A DNA stretch of 64,000 nt from Runella rosea (GTDB lineage: Bacteria; Bacteroidota; Bacteroidia; Cytophagales; Spirosomataceae), in assembly GCF_003325355.1 (NCBI RefSeq), contig NZ_CP030850.1:1364001-1428000 (forward strand), in the 5' to 3' direction. Below the pieces are notes generated by a model that searched no databases, was not told the DNA's origin, and was given only the letters and a program-made list of their open reading frames with translations. The position numbers and the translations under genes are program-made. Shown in pieces: positions 17,551-25,453 of the stretch (positions are counted from its first letter, which is position 1; each line of letters starts with the position of its first letter).

Positions 17551-17585
17551 AAAATAATCATTTTCAATCAAAAACAATCAATTTG
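17551..17585. promoter_or_regulatory. Three-fold direct repeat, probable DeoR operator
   Basis: AATCA occurs at 17556-17560, 17566-17570 and 17576-17580, exactly 10 bp apart, within an A/T-rich tract between the divergent deoR-type gene and nudK. On the minus strand it reads TGATTGTTTTTGATTGAAAA, resembling the T-rich direct-repeat boxes of DeoR-family repressors such as AgaR. Confidence 0.6.
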
Positions 17586-17591
17586 GCAGCC

Positions 17592-18173
17592 ATGAATAAC
17601 CCAAACGTTAAAATCATTGAAGAAAAACTGCTTTCAGACAATTGGTATACACTCAAAAAAATCACCTTTGACTACCGAAATCCTGCGGGGCAATGGGCCC
17701 AACAATCACGGGAAGCCTACGACCGGGGCAACGGCGCCGTGATTCTTCTTTACAACTCTGAAAGCCAAAGCGTAATTCTTACCCAACAATTCAGAATGCC
17801 AACCTACGTCAACGGTAACGCGACGGGAATGTTAATTGAGGCTTGCGCGGGATTGCTCGACAAAGATAACGCCGAAGATTGTATTAGAAGGGAGACCGAA
17901 GAAGAAACGGGCTATCGAATTACGCAGGTGAAGAAAATTTTTGAAGCCTACATGTCGCCCGGTTCCGTAACCGAAATTCTTTACTTTTTCGTCGCCGAAT
18001 ACCACAAAGACATGAAAGTCAACGAGGGAGGCGGAGCCGAACATGAGCAAGAAAATATTCAGGTGTTGGAGCTTCCCTTCCAACAGGCGCTCCAAATGAT
18101 AGAAACGGGCGAAATCAAAGACGGAAAAACAATTATGTTGCTTCAATACGCCCAAATTCACGGGCTTTTGTAA
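17592..18173 (+). CDS. nudK: GDP-mannose pyrophosphatase NudK (Nudix hydrolase)
   Basis: A 193-aa Nudix hydrolase starting [20 protein letters not shown]. It follows Escherichia coli NudK closely along its length: [79 protein letters not shown] and [20 protein letters not shown]. The Nudix box core is REtEEEtGY; the preceding loop has Asp where the general consensus has Glu. The enzyme hydrolyses GDP-mannose to GMP and mannose 1-phosphate in the cytoplasm. I take the ATG at 17592 because the family starts there and the upstream codons overlap the operator. It is divergent from a DeoR regulator. Confidence 0.93.
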   Translation: MNNPNVKIIEEKLLSDNWYTLKKITFDYRNPAGQWAQQSREAYDRGNGAVILLYNSESQSVILTQQFRMPTYVNGNATGMLIEACAGLLDKDNAEDCIRRETEEETGYRITQVKKIFEAYMSPGSVTEILYFFVAEYHKDMKVNEGGGAEHEQENIQVLELPFQQALQMIETGEIKDGKTIMLLQYAQIHGLL

Positions 18174-18176
18174 AAT

Positions 18177-19019
18177 TCATTGCGGCCGATGGTACAGCGC
18201 CAAACCTGCAATGGGCGTTTCCATAATGTGCCCCACTACAATGCCTTTTTCGGCAGCAGCGCGGCGCAGAATATCGCTGTAATAAAAAGCAACCGAGCCC
18301 ACAAAATGAGCTTTATATTTTTGATAATCAGGAAGTTTGCAGACGTACTTTGTCAAAAACTCAATAAATGCATCATACACCAATTTGTACGCAAACGGGT
18401 GACTGCGATTGTCGAATAAAAACTTAGAAAAAGTAGCAAAGTAGCGATTGGGAAACGGTTTTTTGTACGCATTTTCCAACACAATTTCACGGTTCAGCCC
18501 GTAGCGTTTGGCAAATTTTTCCGCCAAATCTTCGGGCATTTCTTTCTGTAAAAACGCTGTTACGAGGGTTTTACCCAAATAACCGCCGCTGCCTTCGTCG
18601 CCAAGCCAAAAGCCCAGCGAGGGGATTTTATCGGCAATGTCGCGCCCATCATATAAACAGTTGTTGGAGCCAGTGCCCAAGATACAGGCAATGCCCGCTT
18701 CGTGTCCGCAAAGCCCACGCGCTGCGCCGAGCATATCACTATCTACTTCGATGGTTTGGGCCGTTGGAAAAACCGCCTGCAAACCACGTCGAACAATGGC
18801 GCAGGGCTCTTCTCCTGCGCAACCAGTACCGTAAAAATGAATTTCGGTCACTTCACCCTCGACGACAGGCAGTAAGTGTTGGGTCAATTCGGCCGCGATG
18901 GATTCCGAGGTTTGGTAATAAGGGCTCAATCCTATCGTTTTTGCCTGTTGAATTCCTCCTTGTGGGTTGATGATGCGCCAATCGGTTTTGGTCGCGCCGC
19001 TATCTGCTATTAAAATCAT
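18177..19019 (-). CDS. N-acetylglucosamine kinase-like protein (BadF/BadG/BcrA/BcrD ATPase family)
   Basis: A 280-aa ASKHA-fold kinase starting MILIADSGATKTDWRI, which contains the phosphate-1 loop. Other fold motifs are IHFYGTGCAGEE, VDSDMLGAARGLCG, IACILGTGSNNCLYDG (phosphate-2) and WLGDEGSGGYLGK, then FVGSVAFYYSD near the C-terminus. This pattern is typical of Bacteroidota BadF-type N-acetylglucosamine kinases. I use the internal ATG at 19019; 14 upstream codons (TKNATEKGVIEKN) precede the conserved strand and look non-coding. It converges on nudK, 3 bp between stop codons. Substrate assignment to GlcNAc is by family resemblance. Confidence 0.8.
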   Translation of the reverse strand: MILIADSGATKTDWRIINPQGGIQQAKTIGLSPYYQTSESIAAELTQHLLPVVEGEVTEIHFYGTGCAGEEPCAIVRRGLQAVFPTAQTIEVDSDMLGAARGLCGHEAGIACILGTGSNNCLYDGRDIADKIPSLGFWLGDEGSGGYLGKTLVTAFLQKEMPEDLAEKFAKRYGLNREIVLENAYKKPFPNRYFATFSKFLFDNRSHPFAYKLVYDAFIEFLTKYVCKLPDYQKYKAHFVGSVAFYYSDILRRAAAEKGIVVGHIMETPIAGLALYHRPQ

Positions 19020-19065
19020 ATTTTTTTCTATCACTCCTTTTTCAGTCGCATTTTTTGTCATTCCA

Positions 19066-19160
19066 TTTTTTTGTCATTCCGTAGGAATCTAATGACAGAT
19101 AAAATGCACCGCTATAATAGCGCATTCAAAAGACCCTTAGCAGGGTGACAAAATGGTATT
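19066..19160. repeat. MITE-like imperfect inverted repeat in a 310-bp gene-free gap
   Basis: TTTTTTGTCATTCCGTAGGA...TCT (19068-19092) and AGACCCTTAGCAGGGTGACA...AAAAT (19131-19154) are imperfect inverted repeats sharing TTTTGTCA and TCT ends, about 38 bp apart. The rest of 19020-19329 holds no gene that I can see; the lipB promoter must lie at its right end. Confidence 0.5.
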
Positions 19161-19329
19161 TTTTTATTAGAATAATTTCTTAACTATGAACACACTAAGC
19201 CAAGCTCTGAGTAACGAACCAACTGCATAAAAAATTCGTATTGTTGGTCAGGTACTTGAATGGTTATTTAACACATAGCCGTAAGTGTCTCGACAAAGTT
19301 AGGTAATTTCGCCTTTTCGTTAGTGATGT

Positions 19330-20046
19330 ATGAACACCGTATTGAACAAAAAAGTCCGTTTTGAGGAATTAAACCTGATTGATTACCAGCAGGCCTGGGA
19401 CTATCAGGAGAAGCTTTTGGCCGAAAATGTAGCCATCAAAGCCCACAATCGGAATGCTCCCGCTGACCAACAACGCAGCACCACCAATCACCTGCTTTTC
19501 TGCCAGCATCCGCACGTCTACACGCTGGGCAAAAGCGGACATCCTGATAATTTATTGGTTGACGCAACCCAATTGACTGAAATACAGGCCACTTACTATA
19601 AAATCAATCGCGGTGGTGATATTACCTACCACGGCCCCGGACAATTGGTCGGCTATCCGATTCTGGACTTAGAGAATTTCTTCACCGATATTCACCGCTA
19701 CATGCGTACGCTGGAAGAAGCCATCATTTTGACCTGCGCCGACTATGGCCTGTTGGCTGGGCGCATCGATGGACTGACGGGCGTGTGGCTGGATTTTGAA
19801 ACCCTACAAAACCCGCGCAAGATATGCGCTATGGGCGTAAAATGCAGTCGCTGGGTCACGATGCACGGTTTTGCGTTTAATGTCAACACCGATTTATCGT
19901 ATTTTGGGCACATCGTCCCCTGCGGCATCACCGACAAAGCCGTGACTTCTCTGCAACAAGAACTCGGACGCGAACTCCCTATGGCTGAAGTAGAAGAAAA
20001 GGTAAAAGGGCATTTGGCCGCTTTGTTTGGGATGGAGTGGGTGTAA
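19330..20046 (+). CDS. lipB: Lipoyl(octanoyl) transferase LipB
   Basis: A 238-aa enzyme that moves octanoyl from acyl carrier protein to lipoyl domains, the first step of endogenous lipoate formation, in the cytoplasm. The substrate loop RGGDITYHGPGQLVGYP is at 94-110. The catalytic Lys164 lies in RKICAMG, followed by RWVTMHGFAFNVN, and the catalytic Cys198 in HIVPCGITDK; the 34-residue Lys-Cys spacing equals that of E. coli LipB. The protein starts MNTVLNKKVRFEELN. lipA is not in the window. A hairpin TTGGCAGTG-TTGT-CACCGCCAA follows at about 20080-20100 and belongs to the local repeat family. Confidence 0.95.
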   Translation: MNTVLNKKVRFEELNLIDYQQAWDYQEKLLAENVAIKAHNRNAPADQQRSTTNHLLFCQHPHVYTLGKSGHPDNLLVDATQLTEIQATYYKINRGGDITYHGPGQLVGYPILDLENFFTDIHRYMRTLEEAIILTCADYGLLAGRIDGLTGVWLDFETLQNPRKICAMGVKCSRWVTMHGFAFNVNTDLSYFGHIVPCGITDKAVTSLQQELGRELPMAEVEEKVKGHLAALFGMEWV

Positions 20047-20145
20047 TTGATGCCGTTTTTGGGGATTCTGCTGACACAAAAAATTGGCAGTGTTGTCACC
20101 GCCAAGGGCCAAATTTCTTAATTTTACTGAAAATACATTTCACCA

Positions 20146-20427
20146 ATGATTTCGGCTATCCTGCAACAGAAAATAGTAGACTATCTCAAACCCTACAAGC
20201 CAACTCGGGTGGGTATTTTTGGATCATATGCCCGCAACCAGCAACGACAGGACAGCGATTTGGATATTTTGGTCAATTTTGAAAAAACGGTCAATTTATT
20301 AGACTTCGTTGGCATTGAGATGGATTTAACAGACATTCTTGGCATCAAAGTGGATTTGGTCTCAGAAAAGTCCATCCTGCCCGCCATGCGACCTTATATT
20401 GAAAAAGATTTACACATTCTCCTGTGA
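20146..20427 (+). CDS. MntA-type minimal nucleotidyltransferase (antitoxin of a HepT/MNT module)
   Basis: A 93-aa minimal nucleotidyltransferase. The signature Gly26-Ser27-x10-Asp38-x-Asp40 is present in GSYARNQQRQDSDLDIL, and a third acidic position is in IKVDLVSEKS. In characterised MntA/HepT modules the MNT protein AMPylates and silences the HepT RNase. The stop codon overlaps the GTG start of the hepT gene (GTGA), so the pair is translationally coupled. Because the hepT copy is frameshifted, this antitoxin may now lack its partner; its own reading frame is intact. Confidence 0.85.
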   Translation: MISAILQQKIVDYLKPYKPTRVGIFGSYARNQQRQDSDLDILVNFEKTVNLLDFVGIEMDLTDILGIKVDLVSEKSILPAMRPYIEKDLHILL

Positions 20428-20778
20428 AGAAAGAACCCCATATTTACGTTGGACATATTTTACAGTGCATTACATCCATTCTTGAATATACATCAGGGAT
20501 GAATGAAGATGACTTTTTACGCAACAAACTCGTTCAAGACGCTGTATTAAGAATACTTTGAGGTAATCGGTGAAGCCGCAAAGCAAATTGATACCCCCTT
20601 TCGTGAGCAATACACTCAAATCCCTTGGCGAAAAATGGCGGGCCTGCGGCACAAACTCATTCACGATTATATGGGTGTAGATTTATGGGCGGTATGGGAA
20701 ATCGTAGTCACTATTTTACCACAACAGGCAATTGATTTCAAGAATATAGTGAATGATTTAGAAAAGAATAATTTCTAG
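20424..20778 (+). pseudogene. HepT-type toxin (DUF86) disrupted by a +1 frameshift
   Basis: From GTG at 20424 the frame reads VKKEPHIYVGHILQCITSI and continues 45 codons to TGA at 20559. Shifting frame by one base at the TTT (20557-20559) continues with EVIGEAAKQIDTPFREQY, PWRKMAGLRHKLIHDYMGVD and ends at TAG 20776-20778. The joined ~117-aa product has the HepT active-site motif R-x4-H-D-Y (RHKLIHDY) and expected length. The join QDAVLRIL-EVIGEAAKQI is exactly the conserved core, so one extra T is the simplest explanation. The toxin part with the active site is not translated in frame, so the gene is probably dead unless this is a sequencing error. Confidence 0.85.
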
Positions 20779-20935
20779 CCGTTGTGTGTGTGTTTACCCA
20801 CAGTTTTTACGATGCCTGATTTTCTCCGATTTTTTGCCGTTGTGGGTGTTTTTCACCCACAATTTTTATGATGCCTGATTTTCTTCAACTATTATGGGTA
20901 TTTCCTAACTATAACTTTATCCAAAAAGGCTACTA
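20778..20935 (+). repeat. Tandem short repeats (GCCGTTGTGGGTG unit), first block
   Basis: Two 48-49-bp copies of a unit built on the hairpin TTGTGGGTG-TTTTT-CACCCACAA lie at 20778-20825 and 20836-20884. They are followed by a segment encoding MPDFLQLLWVFPNYNFIQKG. Related copies lie at 21370-21640, on the far side of the parvulin gene. Confidence 0.7.
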
Positions 20936-21337
20936 GTCCCATATTCTTATTAAAATGTGTCTTGTCAATACCTCCTTTCCTTTTTTATCTAATAACTGAG
21001 CAATATGATAGCCAAATTGTGTTTTAAAAGGCTTTGAACTCTCATTTAATTTAAGTCCCAAGATAATTTTCTGAAAATCTGGATCTAATATTTCATATGA
21101 GCACCAGTCAATTTTACCCCCATCATTAAAATTACTTGGGTCTTGAGAATATTTTTCGGCTAAGGTCTCAAACTTATTACCTGAAAGAAGCATGCTATAA
21201 ATTTTCTCTATTTCCTGCTTTGCAAGGCTGTCGTTGTATCTTTCAGGATTATTGGTTGTATATATATCAGCGGCACCTTGTGCAATTAATCTATCACTAA
21301 CCAATAAAAGGGAAAGTATTAAAAGAATCAGTTTCAT
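20933..21337 (-). CDS. Small secreted parvulin-type peptidylprolyl isomerase
   Basis: A 134-aa protein with signal peptide KLILLILSLLLVSDRLIAQ. The rest is a PpiC/parvulin-like rotamase: FETLAEKYSQDPSNFNDGGK, IDWCSYEILDPDFQKIILGL and SKPFKTQFGYHIAQLLDKKG. The strand that normally opens the domain (xRHILI) is missing from the N-terminus but LTRHILIRI appears at the C-terminus, right before the stop. Either it is a truncated first domain of a SurA-like two-domain protein, whose second domain starts with this strand, or the fold closes in permuted order. It would act on protein folding in the periplasm. The gene is bracketed by direct repeats, suggesting it was inserted or duplicated here. Confidence 0.75.
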   Translation of the reverse strand: MKLILLILSLLLVSDRLIAQGAADIYTTNNPERYNDSLAKQEIEKIYSMLLSGNKFETLAEKYSQDPSNFNDGGKIDWCSYEILDPDFQKIILGLKLNESSKPFKTQFGYHIAQLLDKKGKEVLTRHILIRIWD

Positions 21338-21369
21338 ACGAATTTAGAGTTAAAAGTATATTATTTATT

Positions 21370-21640
21370 TTAGCTGTTTTTTGCCCTCGGGGTGTTTTTT
21401 ACAATGCCCGATTTTATTCAAATATTAGGGACATTTCCTAATCATAACTTTATCAAAAAGCTCGGCGGTGAAAGAAAACCCCGTCAAGGGCTTACCCATT
21501 TCCGTTCAGCAACATTTTTGGCCGTTGTGGGTGTTTCTCACCCACAACTTTTACAAAGCATGATTTTCTCCCGGTAGTATGGCTTGGCGGTGAAAACACC
21601 ACCAAGGGCATGATAGACACCGCCAAGGGCTTGCCCCCTC
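21370..21640 (+). repeat. Short repeats, second block, between parvulin gene and recQ
   Basis: This block holds a diverged copy of the MPDF-coding unit (21399-21462), a hairpin unit GCCGTTGTGGGTG...CACCCACAA (21521-21568), and two units GGCGGTGAAA...AAGGGCTT...TTCAGCAACATT (from ~21464 and ~21589). With 20778-20935 it forms one repeat family. It fills most of the 375-bp gap between genes; no complete gene is convincing. Confidence 0.65.
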
Positions 21641-21684
21641 TACTTTCAGCAACATTATAAAATTTTATTTACTTCCCCAACCAT

Positions 21685-21692
21685 TACCTTTG
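21685..21692 (+). promoter_or_regulatory. Probable -7 box (TACCTTTG) of recQ
   Basis: Exact TAnnTTTG match 20 bp before the recQ start codon, implying a leader of only ~14 nt. A TTT rather than TTG lies at the -33 position. Confidence 0.5.
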
Positions 21693-21712
21693 CGCTTTAT
21701 TAGTACCTGTCC

Positions 21713-23617
21713 ATGATTCACGAGATTCTTAAACAATACTGGGGATACGACCAATTTCGGCCTTTACAGGAAGATATCATTCAGTCTGTGCTGGCCAAGC
21801 GCGATACCTTGGCCCTGTTGCCCACGGGCGGCGGTAAGTCGCTGTGTTTTCAAATTCCTGCCTTGGCCATGGAGGGCGTTTGCATTGTGGTTACCCCGTT
21901 GATTGCCCTCATGAAAGACCAGGTGGAGCAACTGCGGCGGCGACACATCATGGCCGCCGCCATTTATTCGGGCATGAACTGGCACGAAATCGACATTGTG
22001 CTCGACAACTGCATCCACGGCACCACCAAGTTTTTGTACGTTTCGCCCGAGCGGCTCCGGGCCGATATTTTTTTGACGCGGGCCAAGATGATGAAAATCA
22101 ACCTGCTCGCCATCGACGAAGCGCACTGTATCTCGCAATGGGGTTACGATTTTCGACCTTCGTACCTGCAAATTGCCGAGTTTCACGCCCTGATTCCAGA
22201 CGTGCCCATCATCGCCCTCACTGCCTCGGCCACCGAGCCCGTAAAGCTGGATATTTGCGAAAAGCTACAAATGCGCGAACCTGCCGTTTTTCAGGCGACG
22301 TTTGCCCGTTCCAATCTTTCGTATTCGGCTTTTTTTGAAGAAAACAAAGACTCCCGCCTTGTCAGAATATTGCAGAACGTGCCCGGTTCGGCCATTATTT
22401 ACGTGCGCAACCGCCGTCGCACCAAAGAAGTGGCGGATTGGCTGAACCGACAAGGCATTCGGGCGGAATTTTACCACGCGGGCATCCCCACCAAACAGCG
22501 CGGCGAAAAACAGGAAGCTTGGATTCGCAACCGCGTGCGGGTCATGGTGGCCACCAATGCCTTTGGCATGGGTATCGACAAACCCGACGTGCGGGTGGTG
22601 ATTCACATCGACCTGCCCGATAACCTCGAAGCCTACTACCAAGAAGCGGGACGCGCTGGGCGAGATGGCCAAAAAGCCTACGCTGTGGCGCTGTATTCGC
22701 CCAAAGACCTGAACGAACTTGTACGCAACGTAGAGCAAAAATACCCGCCCATTGAGCTGGTCAGGCGCGTGTATCAGGCATTGGCCAATTTTTACCGCGT
22801 GCCCGTGGGTGGCGGCGAACTGGAGTATTTCGACTTTGATTTACAGACCTTTACAGGAACGTTTGGCTTGCCCGCTTCCGAAACCCATTACGCTATCAAA
22901 TTGCTTGAAGAAGAAGGTTTTCTGCAATTGAGCGACGCGTACAACAGCTCGTCAAAGATTCACATTGTGGTCGACAATCGCGCGTTGTACGACCTTCAAC
23001 TCAAATATCCGCAGTACGATAGTTTTATCAAATTGCTGCTGCGAATATACGGCGGCGAAATTTTCACGCAGTTTGTCAACATTTCCGAAACCGTCATCGG
23101 GCAAAAACACTACATCATGGAACCCGACGTGGTGAAGATGCTGCAAAGCCTGCATGATTTGGGTGTTTTGGTGTACGAAAAGCAACGCGACAAGCCGCAA
23201 TTAAGCTTCCTGACGCCCCGCTACGACGCCGACATGATGCCCATCAATGCCTTGGCGATTCAGGAAAAACACAGGGCCGACCTTGAGCGCATCGAGGCCG
23301 TTGCCAATTATGTGCAGCATTCCACTCGCTGCCGCACCCAGTTGTTGCAACAGTATTTTGGAGAACACACCGACGAACGTTGCGGAATTTGTGATAACTG
23401 TTTGGCGAAAAAGAAAAAAACGCCCGCCAATCCCGAAAACGGCAAGCTCAAAGCAGAGATTTTGCGGCTGCTAAATTTAAGCCCACTCACGCCCCAACAG
23501 TTGGTAGCATCCTTCGGCATTAAAAACGAACAAGCCGCCATTGACACCATTCGGGAACTATTAGAGGATGAAGTGGTTCTCTATGAAGGAGAAGGCACAT
23601 TGCGACTGCGTCAGTAG
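21713..23617 (+). CDS. recQ: RecQ-type ATP-dependent DNA helicase
   Basis: A 634-aa 3'-5' DNA helicase of superfamily 2. Motif 0 is FRPLQEDII, Walker A TGGGKS is at 38-43, and Walker B DEAH is at 135-138 followed by CISQWGYDFRPSY. ALTASAT is motif III, and ATNAFGMGIDKPDVR with YYQEAGRAGRDGQ are motifs V and VI. The RecQ C-terminal zinc site is visible in CRTQLLQQYFGEH...CGICDNC near residue 545-565. A short winged-helix-like end follows, and the HRDC domain of some RecQ proteins is not evident. It unwinds DNA in recombination and repair. A DUF433/DUF5615 pair follows 57 bp downstream. Confidence 0.95.
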   Translation: MIHEILKQYWGYDQFRPLQEDIIQSVLAKRDTLALLPTGGGKSLCFQIPALAMEGVCIVVTPLIALMKDQVEQLRRRHIMAAAIYSGMNWHEIDIVLDNCIHGTTKFLYVSPERLRADIFLTRAKMMKINLLAIDEAHCISQWGYDFRPSYLQIAEFHALIPDVPIIALTASATEPVKLDICEKLQMREPAVFQATFARSNLSYSAFFEENKDSRLVRILQNVPGSAIIYVRNRRRTKEVADWLNRQGIRAEFYHAGIPTKQRGEKQEAWIRNRVRVMVATNAFGMGIDKPDVRVVIHIDLPDNLEAYYQEAGRAGRDGQKAYAVALYSPKDLNELVRNVEQKYPPIELVRRVYQALANFYRVPVGGGELEYFDFDLQTFTGTFGLPASETHYAIKLLEEEGFLQLSDAYNSSSKIHIVVDNRALYDLQLKYPQYDSFIKLLLRIYGGEIFTQFVNISETVIGQKHYIMEPDVVKMLQSLHDLGVLVYEKQRDKPQLSFLTPRYDADMMPINALAIQEKHRADLERIEAVANYVQHSTRCRTQLLQQYFGEHTDERCGICDNCLAKKKKTPANPENGKLKAEILRLLNLSPLTPQQLVASFGIKNEQAAIDTIRELLEDEVVLYEGEGTLRLRQ

Positions 23618-23673
23618 TGCAATGACAGGAATCTCTTAAAATTTAGATAAATTTGCAAAAAGCCCGCTATACC

Positions 23674-23922
23674 ATGAACTGGCAAGAATACATACACGCA
23701 GACCCGCAGATTCTAAACGGCAAACCTGTCATCAAAGGAACCAGGCTGTCCATTGAATTTATTCTTGAACGATTAAGCGACGGTTGGTCGGAGCAGATGC
23801 TTCTTGAGAATTACCCTCGTCTGTCGCATGAATCTTTGTTAGCGGTCTATGCTTTTATGCTTCAAATGGCCAAAGACGGCTTATTGTATTTACCGACTTA
23901 TCCTCTGAAACAAGCTTCATGA
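23674..23922 (+). CDS. DUF433 antitoxin-like protein
   Basis: An 82-aa protein starting MNWQEYIHADPQIL. The signature GKPVIKGTRLSIEFILERL followed by LLENYPRLSHESLLAVY is typical of the DUF433 family, a winged-helix group that often acts as the antitoxin of VapBC-like pairs with DUF5615 PIN-like proteins. The ATG at 23674 is chosen over a TTG seven codons upstream because the family starts at NWQ/xxI. The stop overlaps the next start (ATGA), coupling it to the toxin-like gene. Confidence 0.85.
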   Translation: MNWQEYIHADPQILNGKPVIKGTRLSIEFILERLSDGWSEQMLLENYPRLSHESLLAVYAFMLQMAKDGLLYLPTYPLKQAS

Positions 23923-24275
23923 AGTGGCTCGCGGATGAAAATTTCCCAATTACCTCTTACAAAATATTAGCGTCTCAGGGATGGGACATCAAGCATATTT
24001 CGTTAGAGAATCCAAGTATTCAGGATTTTGAAGTCATTGGACGGGCTATTAATGAAGAGCGGATTGTTCTTACCTTCGACAGCGATTTTGGAACATTGGT
24101 TTTCAAAGAAGGCTACCGGCCGCTTGGTGTAATTTACTTCAGACTTCCCCATTTTTTGCCAGAAACTCCCGCTCAAATCTTATTAGAGCTGGACAAGAAT
24201 GGTTTTTATACATTTGAATTTCACTTTACCGTCATTGACGATGACGGAATTAGACAACGTACCATACCCAAATGA
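23919..24275 (+). CDS. DUF5615 PIN-like protein (putative toxin)
   Basis: A 118-aa PIN-like nuclease-fold protein: KWLADENFPITSYKILASQG with the first acidic residue Asp6, RIVLTFDSDFGTLVFKEG with the central acidic pair, and YRPLGVIYFRL. This is the DUF5615/VapC45-type partner of DUF433 antitoxins. It overlaps DUF433 by 4 nt upstream and the Smr gene by 4 nt downstream (ATGA both times). RNase activity is inferred from the PIN-like fold; the usual fourth acidic residue is not obvious, as is common in the family. Confidence 0.82.
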   Translation: MKWLADENFPITSYKILASQGWDIKHISLENPSIQDFEVIGRAINEERIVLTFDSDFGTLVFKEGYRPLGVIYFRLPHFLPETPAQILLELDKNGFYTFEFHFTVIDDDGIRQRTIPK

Positions 24276-25249
24276 ACATAGGCGATAAAGTCAGATTAGT
24301 CCATTCCAAAGAGGAAGGCATCATTACGCGTTTTTTGCAAAACGATGTCGTGGAGATTGAAATTGAAGAAGGGTTTCGCTTGCCGGTCCTCAAACGTGAA
24401 TTGGCGGTGGTGTCGGCGGTAGAAGGCCAGTTTTTTCGCGGACAAAAAGTCAGTCCGACTGTCGAAAAGTCATCAGAATCACGACCGACGGGAATCAAGG
24501 CCGAGAAAGGCATTTTTATGGCGTTTGTACCGCTCAACGACCGCGAAATTGCGCTGTATTTGGTCAACAATACCGATTGGGACCTCCCCTACGCGCTCAC
24601 CATGCCCACCGAGCGCCACCAACGCGGTCTTTCGGGCGGGGTGATGAAAGCCAAAACCAGCGTGAAAGTGCAAGATTTATTAATCAAGGACTTTGACGAA
24701 TGGGGCACCTTTGTGTTCAATTGCCTGTATTACACCGTTGGTTTTGCCCCCGAGCGTGCGCCGTTTAGCAAGCGGGTGAAATTCCGCGCTAACACGTTTT
24801 TCAAAAACAAACGCAAAGCTCCGCTCCTCGACAAAGATGCGTATCTGTATCAACTCGACAGCGATGAAAAGGAAAAATCCGACCAACCGCTGAACGCGCA
24901 GGCGCTGAAAGAAAAAATGTTTGAGAAAAATGAGCCTGATGCGCCGCTTCCGACAAAAGTAGAGCGCCCAGCGGCGGTCATTGATTTGCACATTGAAAAG
25001 CTTACCCGCGATTTTATGACGCTGAGCAACTCGCAAATGGTTGAAATTCAACTAAAAACCTTTGAGCAACAACTCGAAAAAGCCATTGCCAGCGGCATGG
25101 ATGAGATTACGTTCATTCACGGCGTAGGCAACGGCGTACTGCGCACTGAGCTGCACCGCCGCATGAGCAAACACAAAAACGTGAAGTTTTTTGAGGATGC
25201 CCAAAAAGAGAAGTTTGGGTACGGGGCTACCAAAGTAAAGATCAAATAA
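24272..25249 (+). CDS. DUF2027/Smr-domain protein
   Basis: A 325-aa protein. The N-terminal ~75 residues (MNIGDKVRLVHSKEEGIITR...EGFRLPVLKREL) resemble the SH3/KOW-like DUF2027 start. A beta-rich middle (KGIFMAFVPLNDREIALYLV, TSVKVQDLLIKDFDEWG) follows. The C-terminal Smr domain (~235-325) has AAVIDLHIEKL, FEQQLEKAIASGMDEITFIH and GVGNGVLRTELHRRMS. Smr domains are small nicking nucleases or RNA-cleaving modules, as in MutS2; HGxGxG is the conserved core. Bacteroidota commonly carry a free-standing gene of this type. Here it overlaps the toxin-like DUF5615 gene by 4 nt, an unusual coupling. Confidence 0.85.
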   Translation: MNIGDKVRLVHSKEEGIITRFLQNDVVEIEIEEGFRLPVLKRELAVVSAVEGQFFRGQKVSPTVEKSSESRPTGIKAEKGIFMAFVPLNDREIALYLVNNTDWDLPYALTMPTERHQRGLSGGVMKAKTSVKVQDLLIKDFDEWGTFVFNCLYYTVGFAPERAPFSKRVKFRANTFFKNKRKAPLLDKDAYLYQLDSDEKEKSDQPLNAQALKEKMFEKNEPDAPLPTKVERPAAVIDLHIEKLTRDFMTLSNSQMVEIQLKTFEQQLEKAIASGMDEITFIHGVGNGVLRTELHRRMSKHKNVKFFEDAQKEKFGYGATKVKIK

Positions 25250-25453
25250 AGGCTCTTTTTAGGTCATAAAATAGTCAGAATTCTGTTTTTGGGTCTTACT
25301 ATTCCTTGGCCTGTGTTCACAATTAAACAAATGAATAAAGGTAATAAACAGAAGTTCAGATAAAATCACAAAAGACTCAATAATCAGGCAAAAAGGCCAA
25401 TGAGTTGGGTAAGTATTCTGCCAAATTGTCACTTTTAAGCCCCAAATTTTGGC

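Noticed and set aside
20550..20565. Programmed +1/-1 frameshift in hepT
   Set aside because: There is no slippery heptamer or downstream structure, and HepT genes do not use frameshifting; simple mutation or sequencing error is likelier.
20778..21640. CRISPR array
   Set aside because: Repeat units are few, diverged and unevenly spaced, without unique spacers of equal length.
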